A stretch of 43,958 bases of DNA from Verrucomicrobiia bacterium (GCA_020439925.1 JAGRPC010000020.1:1-43958); one strand, 5' to 3'. Shown: positions 9,501 through 18,867, numbered from the stretch's first letter. The notes: generated by a model not told the origin, from the letters alone. Program-made: numbers and translations.

Positions 9501-10328
9501 CTGGCGCGCCACCTCGGCGGGCGGACGAGGCTCCTTTTCCGCCACCGACCGCAGGTATTTCCAGTTGGCTCCGTCCGACGCCGGATGGACGAAATCACCC
9601 GTCAACTGCCGAAACAAGGTGGCTCCCAGCGCGTAGACATCGGTCCGGGTGTCGCATCGGGCCGACTCGCCCCGGGCCTGCTCCGGGGCCATGAAGTGCG
9701 GCGTACCAAACACCTCGCCATCGCGCGACAGCGTCAGCGCCGGATCAGGCCCGAACAGGTCGGAGCGGATCTCGCTCTCCTCCAGCGCCCGCGCCACCCC
9801 GAAATCAAGAATCTTGGGCATCCCTTCCGGTGTGACCAGAATGTTGCCCGGCTTGAGGTCGCGGTGAATCACTCCGTTGCGGTGCGCGTGCTCCACCGCC
9901 TCGCAGATCGCAGCCATCCGACACAGACACTCACTTTCCGGCACTCCGTCGAGGGGCAGCGGTTCGCCGACGATCCGCTCCATCGTAAAGTAGGGAGCGC
10001 CGGTCGCTTCATCGATTCCCGAATCATAGACTCGGGCGATCCCCGGATGCTCCAACCTCGCGGCAAGGGCAATCTCGCGTTGGAACCGTGCATCCGCCGC
10101 GTCGCGCCGCCCCCGCGTGGCGACATCCACGTAGCGCAGTTGCTTCAGGGCCACGATGCGACCCGTGCCGGGTTCGCGCGCCTCCCACACCACTCCCATG
10201 CCACCTTCGCCGAGCTTCGAGAGCAGGGTGTGGCCGTTCACCCGGCCCAGGCCCGAGTCGTGCCTCGCAGGCTCGTTTCGCGTCATCGCCGCATCGTAGA
10301 GGCTGCCGTAGTCGGGTGGGTCCTTCAT
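6528..10328 (-). CDS. Transmembrane Ser/Thr protein kinase with C-terminal WD40 repeats
   Basis: The 1266-residue protein starts with a Hanks-type kinase domain (about residues 34-315). Visible motifs are the glycine loop GEGGMG (40-45), K62 in VALK, the catalytic loop HRDLKPGN (D157), DFG at 175-177 and APEQ (214-217), so it should be active. A basic stretch, KHIRRHRGR, precedes one membrane helix (about 342-361), placing the kinase inside and the rest outside by the positive-inside rule. After the helix come a helical, TPR-like stretch (365-430) and many WD40-like repeats to the C-terminus (for example AVIWDARTGK, VRFWDVEDA, VRLWEIPTG). The gene is 153 bp after the giant secreted protein gene on the same strand and is probably in its operon. 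Kinase-WD40 fusions are common in Verrucomicrobiota and Planctomycetota, often beside ECF-like sigma factors. Ligand and phosphorylation targets are unknown. Confidence 0.93.
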   Translation of the reverse strand: MKDPPDYGSLYDAAMTRNEPARHDSGLGRVNGHTLLSKLGEGGMGVVWEAREPGTGRIVALKQLRYVDVATRGRRDAADARFQREIALAARLEHPGIARVYDSGIDEATGAPYFTMERIVGEPLPLDGVPESECLCRMAAICEAVEHAHRNGVIHRDLKPGNILVTPEGMPKILDFGVARALEESEIRSDLFGPDPALTLSRDGEVFGTPHFMAPEQARGESARCDTRTDVYALGATLFRQLTGDFVHPASDGANWKYLRSVAEKEPRPPAEVARQNGRRLARDVQAILMKALALAPNDRYDSAGELGRDLCRYLDGETVTAQPLTVSYWLGKHIRRHRGRWLAGVAVAAGLAVAVSVWFGQRERFLEEQVALRTQAEAGEKAARDSEVRSLIRVARQQWESGAKAEALAYLARAVRLDPDQREARASLMAAMKQFSTVYRASSSVKFQGTATHAAFSPDGTWFALGLGSEMTGLGIWDAVTLEERLIVPGNLRTVDLDIAPEGGYVAALLDHFNPSGMATVSVLILAGPNGILSQLEMPHAGGQLAFSQDGAKLAVSLQARDENRDTAGEVGIFDVRNPAEPKIVHPFRELSRPGFSKVFFSNRGKSLYFGKHEADARVWRWNLESGEIIRTEMRQGPAEWRPLFINRVLPDPSGDLFVTGQSEFVARWRDDGERQWTEWMDRVEGAVNFISLAASEDFTILAGGTSDARAVIWDARTGKRLAELSHPEKVEELRFCPGNPGLIATMTATGAVALWDWKRGKQIAEPIDGGERVVSMAFSPDGSRLLVGRGGHARMWSTIPRKWAPKVVDIGSPVDGVSFTGHATWFLATSHDSETVHLAEGYSGRVIDSWPHRSVYVHDRVRNRFAAITNREAGYAVTADSPRLLKVRYPSPSVDQSPLEIALKTDATAIATTRNGRYLAVGDADHRAWIFDLLPEEGTPPLQVAMIQGVGLPEWELRDWRLRFPERSGRFDNFVGHLAFSPNTSRLVMTEIPLGAVTAWNWREQKRIGQNPLLVDDYIAELQTTRNNRYALVCGRSFTIQTLGLDFGTEAGLRRLHRTSVTRLRIDRESQRLVTGAADGEVRFWDVEDARSRPTSRFRPGTDPILAMEMDEESVVCATGDAAGKIHLWLVKSGQPLCDPLDTGGAAVNDLAFHHRLPLLAAACADGKVRLWEIPTGRGKPPGSFAAAAESMGCLYLADDGNLKRGAIFFEDNEIENVARIHREHLKSRAMNPEMYAGEYQRLIFDLYRLPEIPPPVWLAPAVK

Positions 10329-10481
10329 TACGACAGATTGATACGCCTGTTTATCAGATGTTCATCAAAACCACCCCATGCGGATGAAAACGGAAAATTC
10401 AAAGACACATTCCCGCCGTGAAGAGTGGCAACAATCGCAAGCACCGAATCCGAACGGTAGCGATCCATGAGCAACCCTGGG

Positions 10482-13400
10482 TCAATGCTGCACGGACACA
10501 CGTGCCGCGTCAGATCCCACCATGTCCGTATTGGAAATTGCACGAAAGAGATTCTGGTATGATTTGCGCAACCACCGGATTTTAGCTTTTCCGCGGACCT
10601 TTGAAAGCTTCGCAAGACGCCTCTTCGAAGGTATGACTTCAAGACGGAGGCTCTCTTTTTCCCCGGGAGCCAGAGCCCCTGTCTCCTGGTTTCCAGCAGT
10701 CACCGATGCCGTTATGTTTCCGCCTTCGAGATCCCGGAACACTGCCTGAAAGAAAGCGTTGCCAGGACTCCCGCTCAGTTCGAGCACATCCTCCCCGCTT
10801 CCGTCATTCTCCACCGTGAAATACGCACTCACCCTTCGGGCTCTGCTGGTCTTGATAGCGAGTGTTTGCGAGAACGGAACTGCTTCATAGAGACCATCCC
10901 CCATCCCCGTGGAAAGCGACCTTCCGACAATCACATCCGGTTGATAGAACGGTGGATCAGGAACCAAGAAACCCGACGACGCCGGCGACGCGCTCGACGT
11001 ATGCCCGTTCCGTGCCCGCACGAAATACGACACCTCATCACCGGAACTCGTGTAGCGATCTTCCCATCTCAACGCATCGGTCACTCCGACCCAAACAAAG
11101 GATCCTGAGTTCGTCTGACGAAAAATATCATACTGATCCGCATTCTCCGCGGCTGTCCACTCCACAACCACGGAGCTATGAGTTCCCGTGATCCCAGTTA
11201 CGAAGGGTCCTGAATTGATCGTTCGGGTATCGGTTCCGGTCGTGAAGCGATGTCGCACCGGCGTGTTGCCAACTCGGCTTCCATCAGGGTTCAGCAGAAA
11301 GACTTCCAGCACGTACCCTTCACTGAATCGCAAGCCGGTCAGGGGCAGCGAAACGGACGATCCTGAGGTCGAGTCGAGAGTAGGCCAGTGATCGACGATC
11401 GCCCCGTCGCCACGTTTCAAAAGAGCTTCATAGGCGCGGTATGTGGCAGTTCCGCCGGATTCGGTTGCCTGCCACGTCACCGTGTTCGTGTTGCCACCGA
11501 CTGTTTCGTAATCAGTGTTCATGAAGGTGATACCGACCGGGCTGCCATCGGCGATCACCACCGGCACGTCCGCCCCCCACTCCGATTGCACCCGGCCATG
11601 GGCCGAGGCAACCCGATAGAGATAGGACTTTCCAAAATCGACGTCGAGGTCGGTGAAAGATTCCGTGGAGACCCGTCCGATTTCGACCGTGATCCCCGCT
11701 TCCACGTCCACCCGATTGATGAGGTATAGTTCGGCGGTCGACTCCGGATTCCAGGTCAGGGCCACTCCCGGAATGGCGGTATCGAGGTCGAACACATTCG
11801 CAGTCAGACCGGTGGGCGCCTCGATCTCGGCCAAGTTAAGCAGATACGGCGGCGAGACCAGGTCCGCCCCCTCTTGCAGGGTGGCGACTCGCCATTCCAG
11901 AGAGTTATGCCCGGCGACATCAATGGTGATCTCTTTCTGATCGGTCCTCGCCAGTTCCAACCAGCCCCCGACCCCGTCCCATCTTCCGAGAATCCGGTAG
12001 ATCACACTAGGGGAAACAACTCGATTGGAATCCCAGAAAAGTGTCAGCGAAGTGTCGAGTGCAGACGTCACGATCGGTCCACCTTTCGGCTCGAACGCTT
12101 CAGTGATGAAATCGAATCCACCTGAAATAGTGACCGCCTGCCCGAGTATGGCTGAACCGCCCGGGGTCTCGATCTTGAATTCGCAAGTGCCGTCGAAGCC
12201 GGTTGTCTTCAGCAGAAGTTCGTTTCCGGTGGCGGAACCGACCGCCTCCCAATGCGAGGTTCCGCCAAGCCGTTTAAGAATCGTGAAAGCCCGCAGCGGT
12301 TCCACAGGAGAGGCATTCCATGAGAACCTGAGAACTTCACCCGCTTCGATCGCAGTGCGATCGGCTGCAAAATTCGTAATACTCACGGAAGGGACTTGCC
12401 GGAAAACTCGCTCCGCGACGCCGCGGTTTCCCGAGTTGTCGGTTACTTCGATCCTCACGGCAACATGAGCCTGATTCGGCAGGACGATATTCCGTGACTC
12501 CGTCGCGCCCAGTCCCGTATTACTGGTGGCAATCAAATGCTTCACTCCGGCATCCACACGGTAGATCGAATATGAGGCCAGGGATCCATGCTGATCGGAC
12601 TGCGACCACTCCAACTCGAGCCCCTCGCTGACGGAAAATGAGTCGCTCGAATTCAGAATCTCGACCTCCGGTGCCACGATATCCCCGTTCAGATTGCCGA
12701 CCGCCAGTTTCCGCCGCCAACCGAATGCAGTCCAGAGATTCTCGTTGATCGCGGAGCGCTTCAGCACCTCCACCATCGGATTGGCTCCATATTGACCAAT
12801 GGGCAGTCGGACCTCTTCACCCGTGCTGCGGTCCCGGCGTACCACAACATGCCGATTACCCTCATCGGCAGACAGCGTAGCCTGCCCTTTCCCGATCGCA
12901 ATCTGGAAACCCGGGGAGATTCGGAGATTGGCATTGTCCGTGTGCGTGTCCCATGGAGTGGTACTGCCGCCGGGATGAGCGAGGTTGATGAATGGATGAC
13001 TCGGGGATCCCCCCCATGTCTGCTGGGCCCCGATGACCAGCGGATCGCTGCTCTTGAACATGACATCACTGCTGAACCATGTGTGGGTCTGGGAACCCGC
13101 CGTGAGATCCGGATTCAAACCGAAAACGCCCTGTCGTTGAGAGGACAGATGAGTTCCGTAGTTAAGGGTGCTTCCCATATAGGCGGAAGAATGTTCCAGC
13201 ACCGGCCCAAGAGTCGAGCCCAGCTTCCGAAAACGGTTGCGCTTGATCGACGATGGCTGGTCTGCCTGATGGACCCACCCGAAATAAGTGTCGTTGCCGC
13301 TGGTGAAAAGATGCGGGTAACCCAACTCAGCGTCGGCTAGTGTTACAAGGCTAGCATTGGACGAAAAACTGCCCGAGGCATTGGAGCGCCAGGAGACAGT

Positions 13401-16211
13401 ATTCCCGATCCGGGACAACAGATAAGTGACTCCATTAGCGACCTTCAGATCGAGATACTCGTTGGAGCTGCCCAGCGACTGCCGAGTCAACACTCCGGTG
13501 AGTCGGTTGTAGACGATGTAATAGAAACTGGCGATGCTGTAATCGGTGCCGCTCTGCGTGTAAATAGCCAGATGCTTGAAGAGAACATGAACCTTGTCGT
13601 CTCCCTCCCAATCCATCGCGATAGGCTCGGCAAACTCCTCCCTACCGGTCGAGCTTCCCGGAAAATTGAAATACAAATCGAAGAGTTCGATCGCTTCATG
13701 AAACGGCGCAGGCAGGTCTTTCGTCGCGAGGACAAAGGTGCCGTCCGTCGAATCCGTGTCATTCACAAACCCTCCCGCACCGTTCTCGGCGTTTACATAA
13801 ACATCGAGAAAGGCACCTGCATGATCGTAGAAATCCCCGGACGGAAGAGTAACGGTCAAGACGGGAGGAATCACCAAGCCGCTGGGGTCTGCGGTGGATT
13901 CGGAGAGCAGAGTTACCTCCTTCGTTCCAGAACGGAGAGTAACGTCGTAGCTGGTAATTGGGCCAGGGGCGATGACCTCAATCGGGAAGCTCACCTGCTG
14001 CCCGGGCTGATAGTGGGACAACTCGGTCGATCCGGCCATGATCGATAAGGTATTGTCAATAACCTGAAAATTACCGGAGGTCTGCGTGGTCGAGAGCCCG
14101 TCGTTGTCCCAGGTGGTAACCCGGACCTGAAGCGAGGTGGTCAGGGGAACGCCGGCGGGAAGGAACCAGTTCACCGTGTTCTGGCCGACACCAATGGTAG
14201 AACCCGAGTGGGTCGCCTGATCGAAGAACATCTTCGCGGCAGCATTGCCGGTGTAATCGTCGAGAGCCTGCCAACTACCACCGTTGTAGCGGTATTCCAG
14301 CAGCGTCCGAACCGTCTGGAGATCGTCCTTAATGTTGGCAATGATCTGCACCAACCCCGACCGGGGGGTATAGGCATCGCCGCTGTTGCCTTTGAGCACC
14401 AGTGCCGTGATCTCCGGACCGCCACCGCCAGTGTAGTTCACGGGAATGGTGAAAGAAGGATTCCCGACATTCTGATTGTCCCGCTTCCTGGGATAAAGCC
14501 GGATTTCCGAACTTCCGGAGGTAAGGACGTTGTCGTAAACAAACCCGCCCGGAGACGTGAACAAATCCTCGCGGAATTGAAGGGTGAGATCCGTGATGGT
14601 CGATTGACCGGGCTCCAGCTCCGGGATCTCGCCTCCAAGATTCGTGAGGAATTCCCACTCACCGCCGCTTTTGGCGTAAAAAGCCTGAATCACATTCGCG
14701 GCAAAGTTCGCATTGCCGTCATTCCGCACCGTGACCCGGTAGGTGACGCGGCCGCCGGGTGCAATGGTTCCAGCCAGCAGATCGGCACTGAGAAACGTGA
14801 GGGAGGAGCCGGAATTTGCCGTAGTGAAGGACCAGACCGGAGAGCTGGGGTAAGTGCCGCCGTAGTAGCTCAGTTTGCGGCCTTCCTCACGAGCTACCAC
14901 TTTCCAGAAATAGGTCGTGTTCGGTTTGAGCGCTTCGTGCCATTCGCCGCTACGAAACTCGGGAATTCCCCGGCCGGTGGCATCACCAAAACTACGGATC
15001 GGCGCAAGGCTTCCGGCCGATTCTCCGAAAAGAATCCGGTAATCGAGCGAATCTCCGTCAGGATCGGTCGCGCGAAAGCGCAGGTCGGGACGATTTCCCA
15101 CTCCGGTCGCCCCGTTCGCAGGCTCGATCGGATTCGTTCCCGTAAACACCGGGACATCCTGAACCTGAACCCGAATGGACTGCCTATTGCTCCAGTCACC
15201 GGTTCCCGCTCCATTGATTCCGCGAATCTGAAAGTAGTAGTTGGTGTCATCCGCCAATCCATTGACGGTATGCCTCAAGGTCTCATAAATGTTGCCACCG
15301 GCCGCGGGGTTCCCGATGTTCACGACCGTCGCTCCGTTGAAGGCGGAGTCAGTTCCGTAACGAAGCTCGTAAGAATTCACATTGTCGTCATTCCGCGAGT
15401 CGTTCACCCGCCGCCAGGTCAGTTCAACCGACGGAGTGCTGGTGACATAGCCGGTGACATTCAGATTCGGCTTCGCCGGAATCTCGGTTGTCCTGGGTGC
15501 AACAGGGATGGGCTGATAATCGACACTCGTGGTTCTGACAACCTGCGGCGTACCGGAGGAGCCCGCCACCTGGAGGCGAAACCTCACCTGTTGATGGCTG
15601 CCGCTATCGGGAACCGTCACGGTCTTGAGACCGTTTAACCCGTCCACGCCCGGATTGATCGTCGCCACTTCCGTCCAGGTCCGTCCGTCGAATGACGCTG
15701 AGATCGTCGCGAACTGCGAACCGGCACCCAGAATGTAAGCCAGGTCAAATTGGCCGTTCGCCGCGCGATACACCCCGCCCAATTGGCCGGTCAAGGTTAC
15801 GGAGGGTTGCGGGGGGGCTGCGGTTGGGGAGACGGTCACGGTGATCAGGCCATCCGCCGAGAGGCCACTCTCCGAACCCACCCAGAGATAGATCAGATCG
15901 GTGGTAGTGTGCGCAACCACTGGCGCCGTGTAGACGACGTGATTGTTGTCGCGCGAGCGTGAATTTAGCTTCCCTTCTTCGCACGACCAGTAGTAGGTGT
16001 AGCGATTTCCGTCGGCATCTTCGAGTAATCCTCGCCCGAAGTCGTAGGAATCGCCGGAGTTGAGGGAGAGAGTGAAGTTTCTAGGCTCGGGCTCGGAAGC
16101 GCTTGTGTCGGTCCGCAGGTATTCGATCTTCACGCCTAAAAAGTCGGCCGCAGTAAGCAGTGAAAGGGAATACATCACAACGCTAACAAGAATAAGAAAG
16201 GACTTCGTCAT
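10482..16211 (-). CDS. Giant secreted multidomain protein with fibronectin type III and Ig-like domains
   Basis: From the ATG at 16211 the product is 1909 residues; an upstream in-frame TTG at 16238 is less likely because it would leave extra residues before the signal peptide. Residues 1-22 form a signal peptide ending LLTAA. Domains visible by pattern are a PKD-like domain (about 25-130), fibronectin type III-like domains (about 250-370 and 370-475, again near 1290-1400 and 1690-1790), a CARDB-like segment with ITDLTLQF near 480-600, further Ig-like units, and a low-motif central region (about 850-1150) rich in Trp, Tyr and Gly that could be a propeller-like domain. The C-terminus (RRLAKLSKVRGKAKIRWLRK) is basic. 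No PEP-CTERM, LPXTG or type IX sorting motif was seen. It lies between an anchored protease and a receptor-like kinase and may be a surface adhesin or ligand; that role is inferred. Confidence 0.85.
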   Translation of the reverse strand: MTKSFLILVSVVMYSLSLLTAADFLGVKIEYLRTDTSASEPEPRNFTLSLNSGDSYDFGRGLLEDADGNRYTYYWSCEEGKLNSRSRDNNHVVYTAPVVAHTTTDLIYLWVGSESGLSADGLITVTVSPTAAPPQPSVTLTGQLGGVYRAANGQFDLAYILGAGSQFATISASFDGRTWTEVATINPGVDGLNGLKTVTVPDSGSHQQVRFRLQVAGSSGTPQVVRTTSVDYQPIPVAPRTTEIPAKPNLNVTGYVTSTPSVELTWRRVNDSRNDDNVNSYELRYGTDSAFNGATVVNIGNPAAGGNIYETLRHTVNGLADDTNYYFQIRGINGAGTGDWSNRQSIRVQVQDVPVFTGTNPIEPANGATGVGNRPDLRFRATDPDGDSLDYRILFGESAGSLAPIRSFGDATGRGIPEFRSGEWHEALKPNTTYFWKVVAREEGRKLSYYGGTYPSSPVWSFTTANSGSSLTFLSADLLAGTIAPGGRVTYRVTVRNDGNANFAANVIQAFYAKSGGEWEFLTNLGGEIPELEPGQSTITDLTLQFREDLFTSPGGFVYDNVLTSGSSEIRLYPRKRDNQNVGNPSFTIPVNYTGGGGPEITALVLKGNSGDAYTPRSGLVQIIANIKDDLQTVRTLLEYRYNGGSWQALDDYTGNAAAKMFFDQATHSGSTIGVGQNTVNWFLPAGVPLTTSLQVRVTTWDNDGLSTTQTSGNFQVIDNTLSIMAGSTELSHYQPGQQVSFPIEVIAPGPITSYDVTLRSGTKEVTLLSESTADPSGLVIPPVLTVTLPSGDFYDHAGAFLDVYVNAENGAGGFVNDTDSTDGTFVLATKDLPAPFHEAIELFDLYFNFPGSSTGREEFAEPIAMDWEGDDKVHVLFKHLAIYTQSGTDYSIASFYYIVYNRLTGVLTRQSLGSSNEYLDLKVANGVTYLLSRIGNTVSWRSNASGSFSSNASLVTLADAELGYPHLFTSGNDTYFGWVHQADQPSSIKRNRFRKLGSTLGPVLEHSSAYMGSTLNYGTHLSSQRQGVFGLNPDLTAGSQTHTWFSSDVMFKSSDPLVIGAQQTWGGSPSHPFINLAHPGGSTTPWDTHTDNANLRISPGFQIAIGKGQATLSADEGNRHVVVRRDRSTGEEVRLPIGQYGANPMVEVLKRSAINENLWTAFGWRRKLAVGNLNGDIVAPEVEILNSSDSFSVSEGLELEWSQSDQHGSLASYSIYRVDAGVKHLIATSNTGLGATESRNIVLPNQAHVAVRIEVTDNSGNRGVAERVFRQVPSVSITNFAADRTAIEAGEVLRFSWNASPVEPLRAFTILKRLGGTSHWEAVGSATGNELLLKTTGFDGTCEFKIETPGGSAILGQAVTISGGFDFITEAFEPKGGPIVTSALDTSLTLFWDSNRVVSPSVIYRILGRWDGVGGWLELARTDQKEITIDVAGHNSLEWRVATLQEGADLVSPPYLLNLAEIEAPTGLTANVFDLDTAIPGVALTWNPESTAELYLINRVDVEAGITVEIGRVSTESFTDLDVDFGKSYLYRVASAHGRVQSEWGADVPVVIADGSPVGITFMNTDYETVGGNTNTVTWQATESGGTATYRAYEALLKRGDGAIVDHWPTLDSTSGSSVSLPLTGLRFSEGYVLEVFLLNPDGSRVGNTPVRHRFTTGTDTRTINSGPFVTGITGTHSSVVVEWTAAENADQYDIFRQTNSGSFVWVGVTDALRWEDRYTSSGDEVSYFVRARNGHTSSASPASSGFLVPDPPFYQPDVIVGRSLSTGMGDGLYEAVPFSQTLAIKTSRARRVSAYFTVENDGSGEDVLELSGSPGNAFFQAVFRDLEGGNITASVTAGNQETGALAPGEKESLRLEVIPSKRRLAKLSKVRGKAKIRWLRKSYQNLFRAISNTDMVGSDAARVSVQH

Positions 16212-16244
16212 GGCTCCGAAGGTGCATAAATTTTGCAAGTACCA

Positions 16245-18608
16245 CTATAGATTAGCTGCTTTGAACATAATAAGGTTTACCATTAGCTTCGACGCAATTG
16301 AACGAACAGCGGGATCTCCGTATCCCGTTCCATATGCTACATTAGCTTGTGTATTGAAATCCAATCCAATCGCACCTCTTTGCGTCCTGGTCGCAGAGGC
16401 ATCGCGAGTCAAATCGAGAAAAAGCCTCCCCCTTCGGTTCACAAAACCATTTCGCTTCTCTCCGTTTTCTTTCGGTAAAAGAAAATCACCAACAGGGTGC
16501 TGAAACTCGAGAATTCGGAGTTTGGTCCGGGCATATTCGTAGCGCGCCTCAGCATTTCCGGAAAGCGTTCCAAATTCAGGAAACCCCGCCAGTTCAAATG
16601 CTTCCCAAGCGAAAAGGACCAATTCCCCAAGACTGGCCGGATCATCAACCCTAAAAAATTCATTACCGGTATCGATCCAGCCCAACTGCGCGAATATTTG
16701 GACATTCGGGTTGTGGGATATTGATTGCGCCAGATCGGTGTCGTTCGGGAAATATCCAGAGGAAGACCTCCCGCTCGAACTCTGAAGAGCTGTAATTCTC
16801 CCTGGATTCCACGCATCTACCGCCTTTTTTAGAATCGTAACTAACTCGCCCCTCGTTAGACTATCATCAATTTTCTCCCACGAATCAGGATCGGACATGA
16901 ATCCCAGGTGGATTGAATTTTTTATATACTCGCGCGCCCAATGCGCGGATTTCAGCTGCTGGTGGGCATTTGAGCTGTATAGAGTTCCATTCCCCACCCC
17001 TGCACTTCTTTGCGCAGTGTCGTTAAATGTCTTAACATTGTCAAACCCTCGAGAGGCTCCGTTATCACTCCACAATCCGGATTGACCCAATTGAATACTA
17101 TTCAAATATCTGTGTGAAAGGTGTCCACCACCGGAAAATATGGGTATGTAGTAATCACGTTGGGAAGTTGTTGGTTGCGCATGCGGGTAGCTGATGACTG
17201 TACCGTAGCCAACTTTCTTATTGTTCTCTTCCAGGGTGAATGCGTACCCAACTGAATCGGGCTTCCAAGGTGCTGCTCGCGCATCTTGAAATGCCTCTGT
17301 TCCATACTTGGGATCGCGTATCGTGTCTGCATCGTGCATACCGCCAAGAGAATGGCCAAGCTCATGACAAATAACAATCTCAAGGCTTTCAATGCTACAA
17401 ACTGATTCAAATTGAATGTTGAGCGCGATCTTTCGCCATCCCAAACCCTCTGCTATTCGGTGAGGCGCTCGCGCAATTCCGACACTTTTATTAAAATTTG
17501 CGACCACACATAGTCGGTCGGCACCACTCTTGTCGGCCTGAGTGTTCAATTCTCCATATACGCTGGAGTTATATTCATCATAGTCTTCTGTAACTCCATT
17601 GAGCACTTTATCTGCATCGCCGTCAGATGTGACCAAATTCGGGTAGAATCCGGAAACCCCGAATTTCGCGAACGAGCCACTCTGAGAATGAACTGAATTT
17701 GTGAATGCTAGAGAAGCAATAATTGCAGCCTCAACATTGCTGTATGGATCTGGAGGTGAGCTGGCTTCAACGGGCTTATATATATGAATTTCACCTTTAT
17801 TGTTCAGCAGCTCAATAGTCCCTACGGTGTAGGCAAAAAATACATCAATATTATATTGTCTCGCGCCTTTCCCTTTAGGCACGAGGGTGTAACCTTCAGG
17901 TACACCCAGGTAAAATGACCGGTCGACAATTCCTTGAATGGAGAAGATTTGCTGTGAATTGATGCAAGTAACGTCCTTCACCACATGATCCAGCACCTGA
18001 TACCCGCTCGGCACCGTCCTCACCCGATAATACCCCCGCCCGTACAACATCGCCGTTCCCGCCAGCGATCCCTTCCAATCGACCAGCACTCCGACACTCC
18101 CGGGCTGCCCCTGGAATGATCCTTTGAGGGCGAATCCCTCATCCCCTCCCACCTCGAGATCTTCCACCTGGTCGAGATCGAGCTTTTCCCCAGTCCGCTC
18201 GAAGAACGCCATCTCAACAGTGACCTTCTCTCCTTTTTCGATCCGCTCCCGCAACCGCCCGAGTTCCTCGCGGTCGATGGTGATCGGCATGGAGCGCTCA
18301 ACCGAACTGTCGGTCGTGTTTCGGATCGCCGGTCCGATCGGCTGGATCAAACCGTTGACGTAGCGGGGGACATCCAAGACGACTTCATCTTCACCATTCC
18401 GTTTCGAGCTCGCGCCGCCTTCAACCGATTCCTTGGCGTTTTGCGAAAGTCTCGATTCGCGGATCACGGCTGCAGTCGCCTCACTGTTCCGGCTTCCCTT
18501 GTCGGCACCTCCGCCGCCTACCGGTTGACGGGAAAGGAAAACCCAAGCGATCAGCACCATCAGGACCAGAAAGGTAATTGCAAGGGAAAAGCGGCGGGCC
18601 TTCTTCAT
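16245..18608 (-). CDS. Membrane-anchored metzincin-like metalloprotease with SLH-like C-terminus
   Basis: The 787-residue protein begins KKARR followed by one hydrophobic helix (about 9-26), so most of it should lie outside the membrane. The zinc site HELGHSLGGMHD (H415, E416, H419, H425) fits the metzincin signature HExxHxxGxxHD. The expected Met-turn is represented by GTVISYP (469-475), with Ile in place of Met. Residues about 583-672 (LTRGELVTILKKA, then FPNDTD, then LGELVLFAWEA) resemble S-layer homology repeats. The gene ends 33 bp before the ATG of the giant secreted protein, so the two are probably co-transcribed. Codons for residues 1 to about 208 are GC-rich whereas the rest, including the catalytic domain, is markedly AT-richer, suggesting a mosaic gene. 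Substrate is unknown; the neighbouring exported protein is the obvious candidate. Confidence 0.85.
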   Translation of the reverse strand: MKKARRFSLAITFLVLMVLIAWVFLSRQPVGGGGADKGSRNSEATAAVIRESRLSQNAKESVEGGASSKRNGEDEVVLDVPRYVNGLIQPIGPAIRNTTDSSVERSMPITIDREELGRLRERIEKGEKVTVEMAFFERTGEKLDLDQVEDLEVGGDEGFALKGSFQGQPGSVGVLVDWKGSLAGTAMLYGRGYYRVRTVPSGYQVLDHVVKDVTCINSQQIFSIQGIVDRSFYLGVPEGYTLVPKGKGARQYNIDVFFAYTVGTIELLNNKGEIHIYKPVEASSPPDPYSNVEAAIIASLAFTNSVHSQSGSFAKFGVSGFYPNLVTSDGDADKVLNGVTEDYDEYNSSVYGELNTQADKSGADRLCVVANFNKSVGIARAPHRIAEGLGWRKIALNIQFESVCSIESLEIVICHELGHSLGGMHDADTIRDPKYGTEAFQDARAAPWKPDSVGYAFTLEENNKKVGYGTVISYPHAQPTTSQRDYYIPIFSGGGHLSHRYLNSIQLGQSGLWSDNGASRGFDNVKTFNDTAQRSAGVGNGTLYSSNAHQQLKSAHWAREYIKNSIHLGFMSDPDSWEKIDDSLTRGELVTILKKAVDAWNPGRITALQSSSGRSSSGYFPNDTDLAQSISHNPNVQIFAQLGWIDTGNEFFRVDDPASLGELVLFAWEAFELAGFPEFGTLSGNAEARYEYARTKLRILEFQHPVGDFLLPKENGEKRNGFVNRRGRLFLDLTRDASATRTQRGAIGLDFNTQANVAYGTGYGDPAVRSIASKLMVNLIMFKAANL

Positions 18609-18867
18609 TGTATCGTACGGATTTGATCTTGGAGCGGCAGATTCGCATCAATTGACGCTCTTCTTCAGGGCTTGCGGTCGACGTGCAAAGGCAGGTTACT
18701 CTCGGCCCGCCCCCTCTAACAATTGAGATTGTCCCGGAGAACTTTGCCCGTCGTTACTTCCTACGCAGGATGGGTTTCCGGATGGCACCTTGCAATTCAT
18801 TTCTCCCGATATTTCTTGCGTTTGTTCCTTCTGTCCCCGAAAAATCGGACAGGTTTTCTCGCCGCTT
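18609..18867. promoter_or_regulatory. Divergent promoter region between protease operon and sigma factor
   Basis: These 259 bp separate the minus-strand protease ATG (18608) from the plus-strand sigma factor ATG (18868). The promoters of both units should lie here. I do not see a convincing -35/-10 pair, an inverted repeat or a strong ribosome binding site, so only the location is supported. Confidence 0.45.

Noticed and set aside
10328..10642. A 104-codon open frame spanning the gap before the kinase gene
   Set aside because: It overlaps the end of the giant exported protein in another frame and has no family likeness; the 153-bp gap holds no other gene that I can support.
14208..15638. A 476-codon open frame on the plus strand
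   Set aside because: It is antisense to the giant exported protein and shows no domain or start signal.
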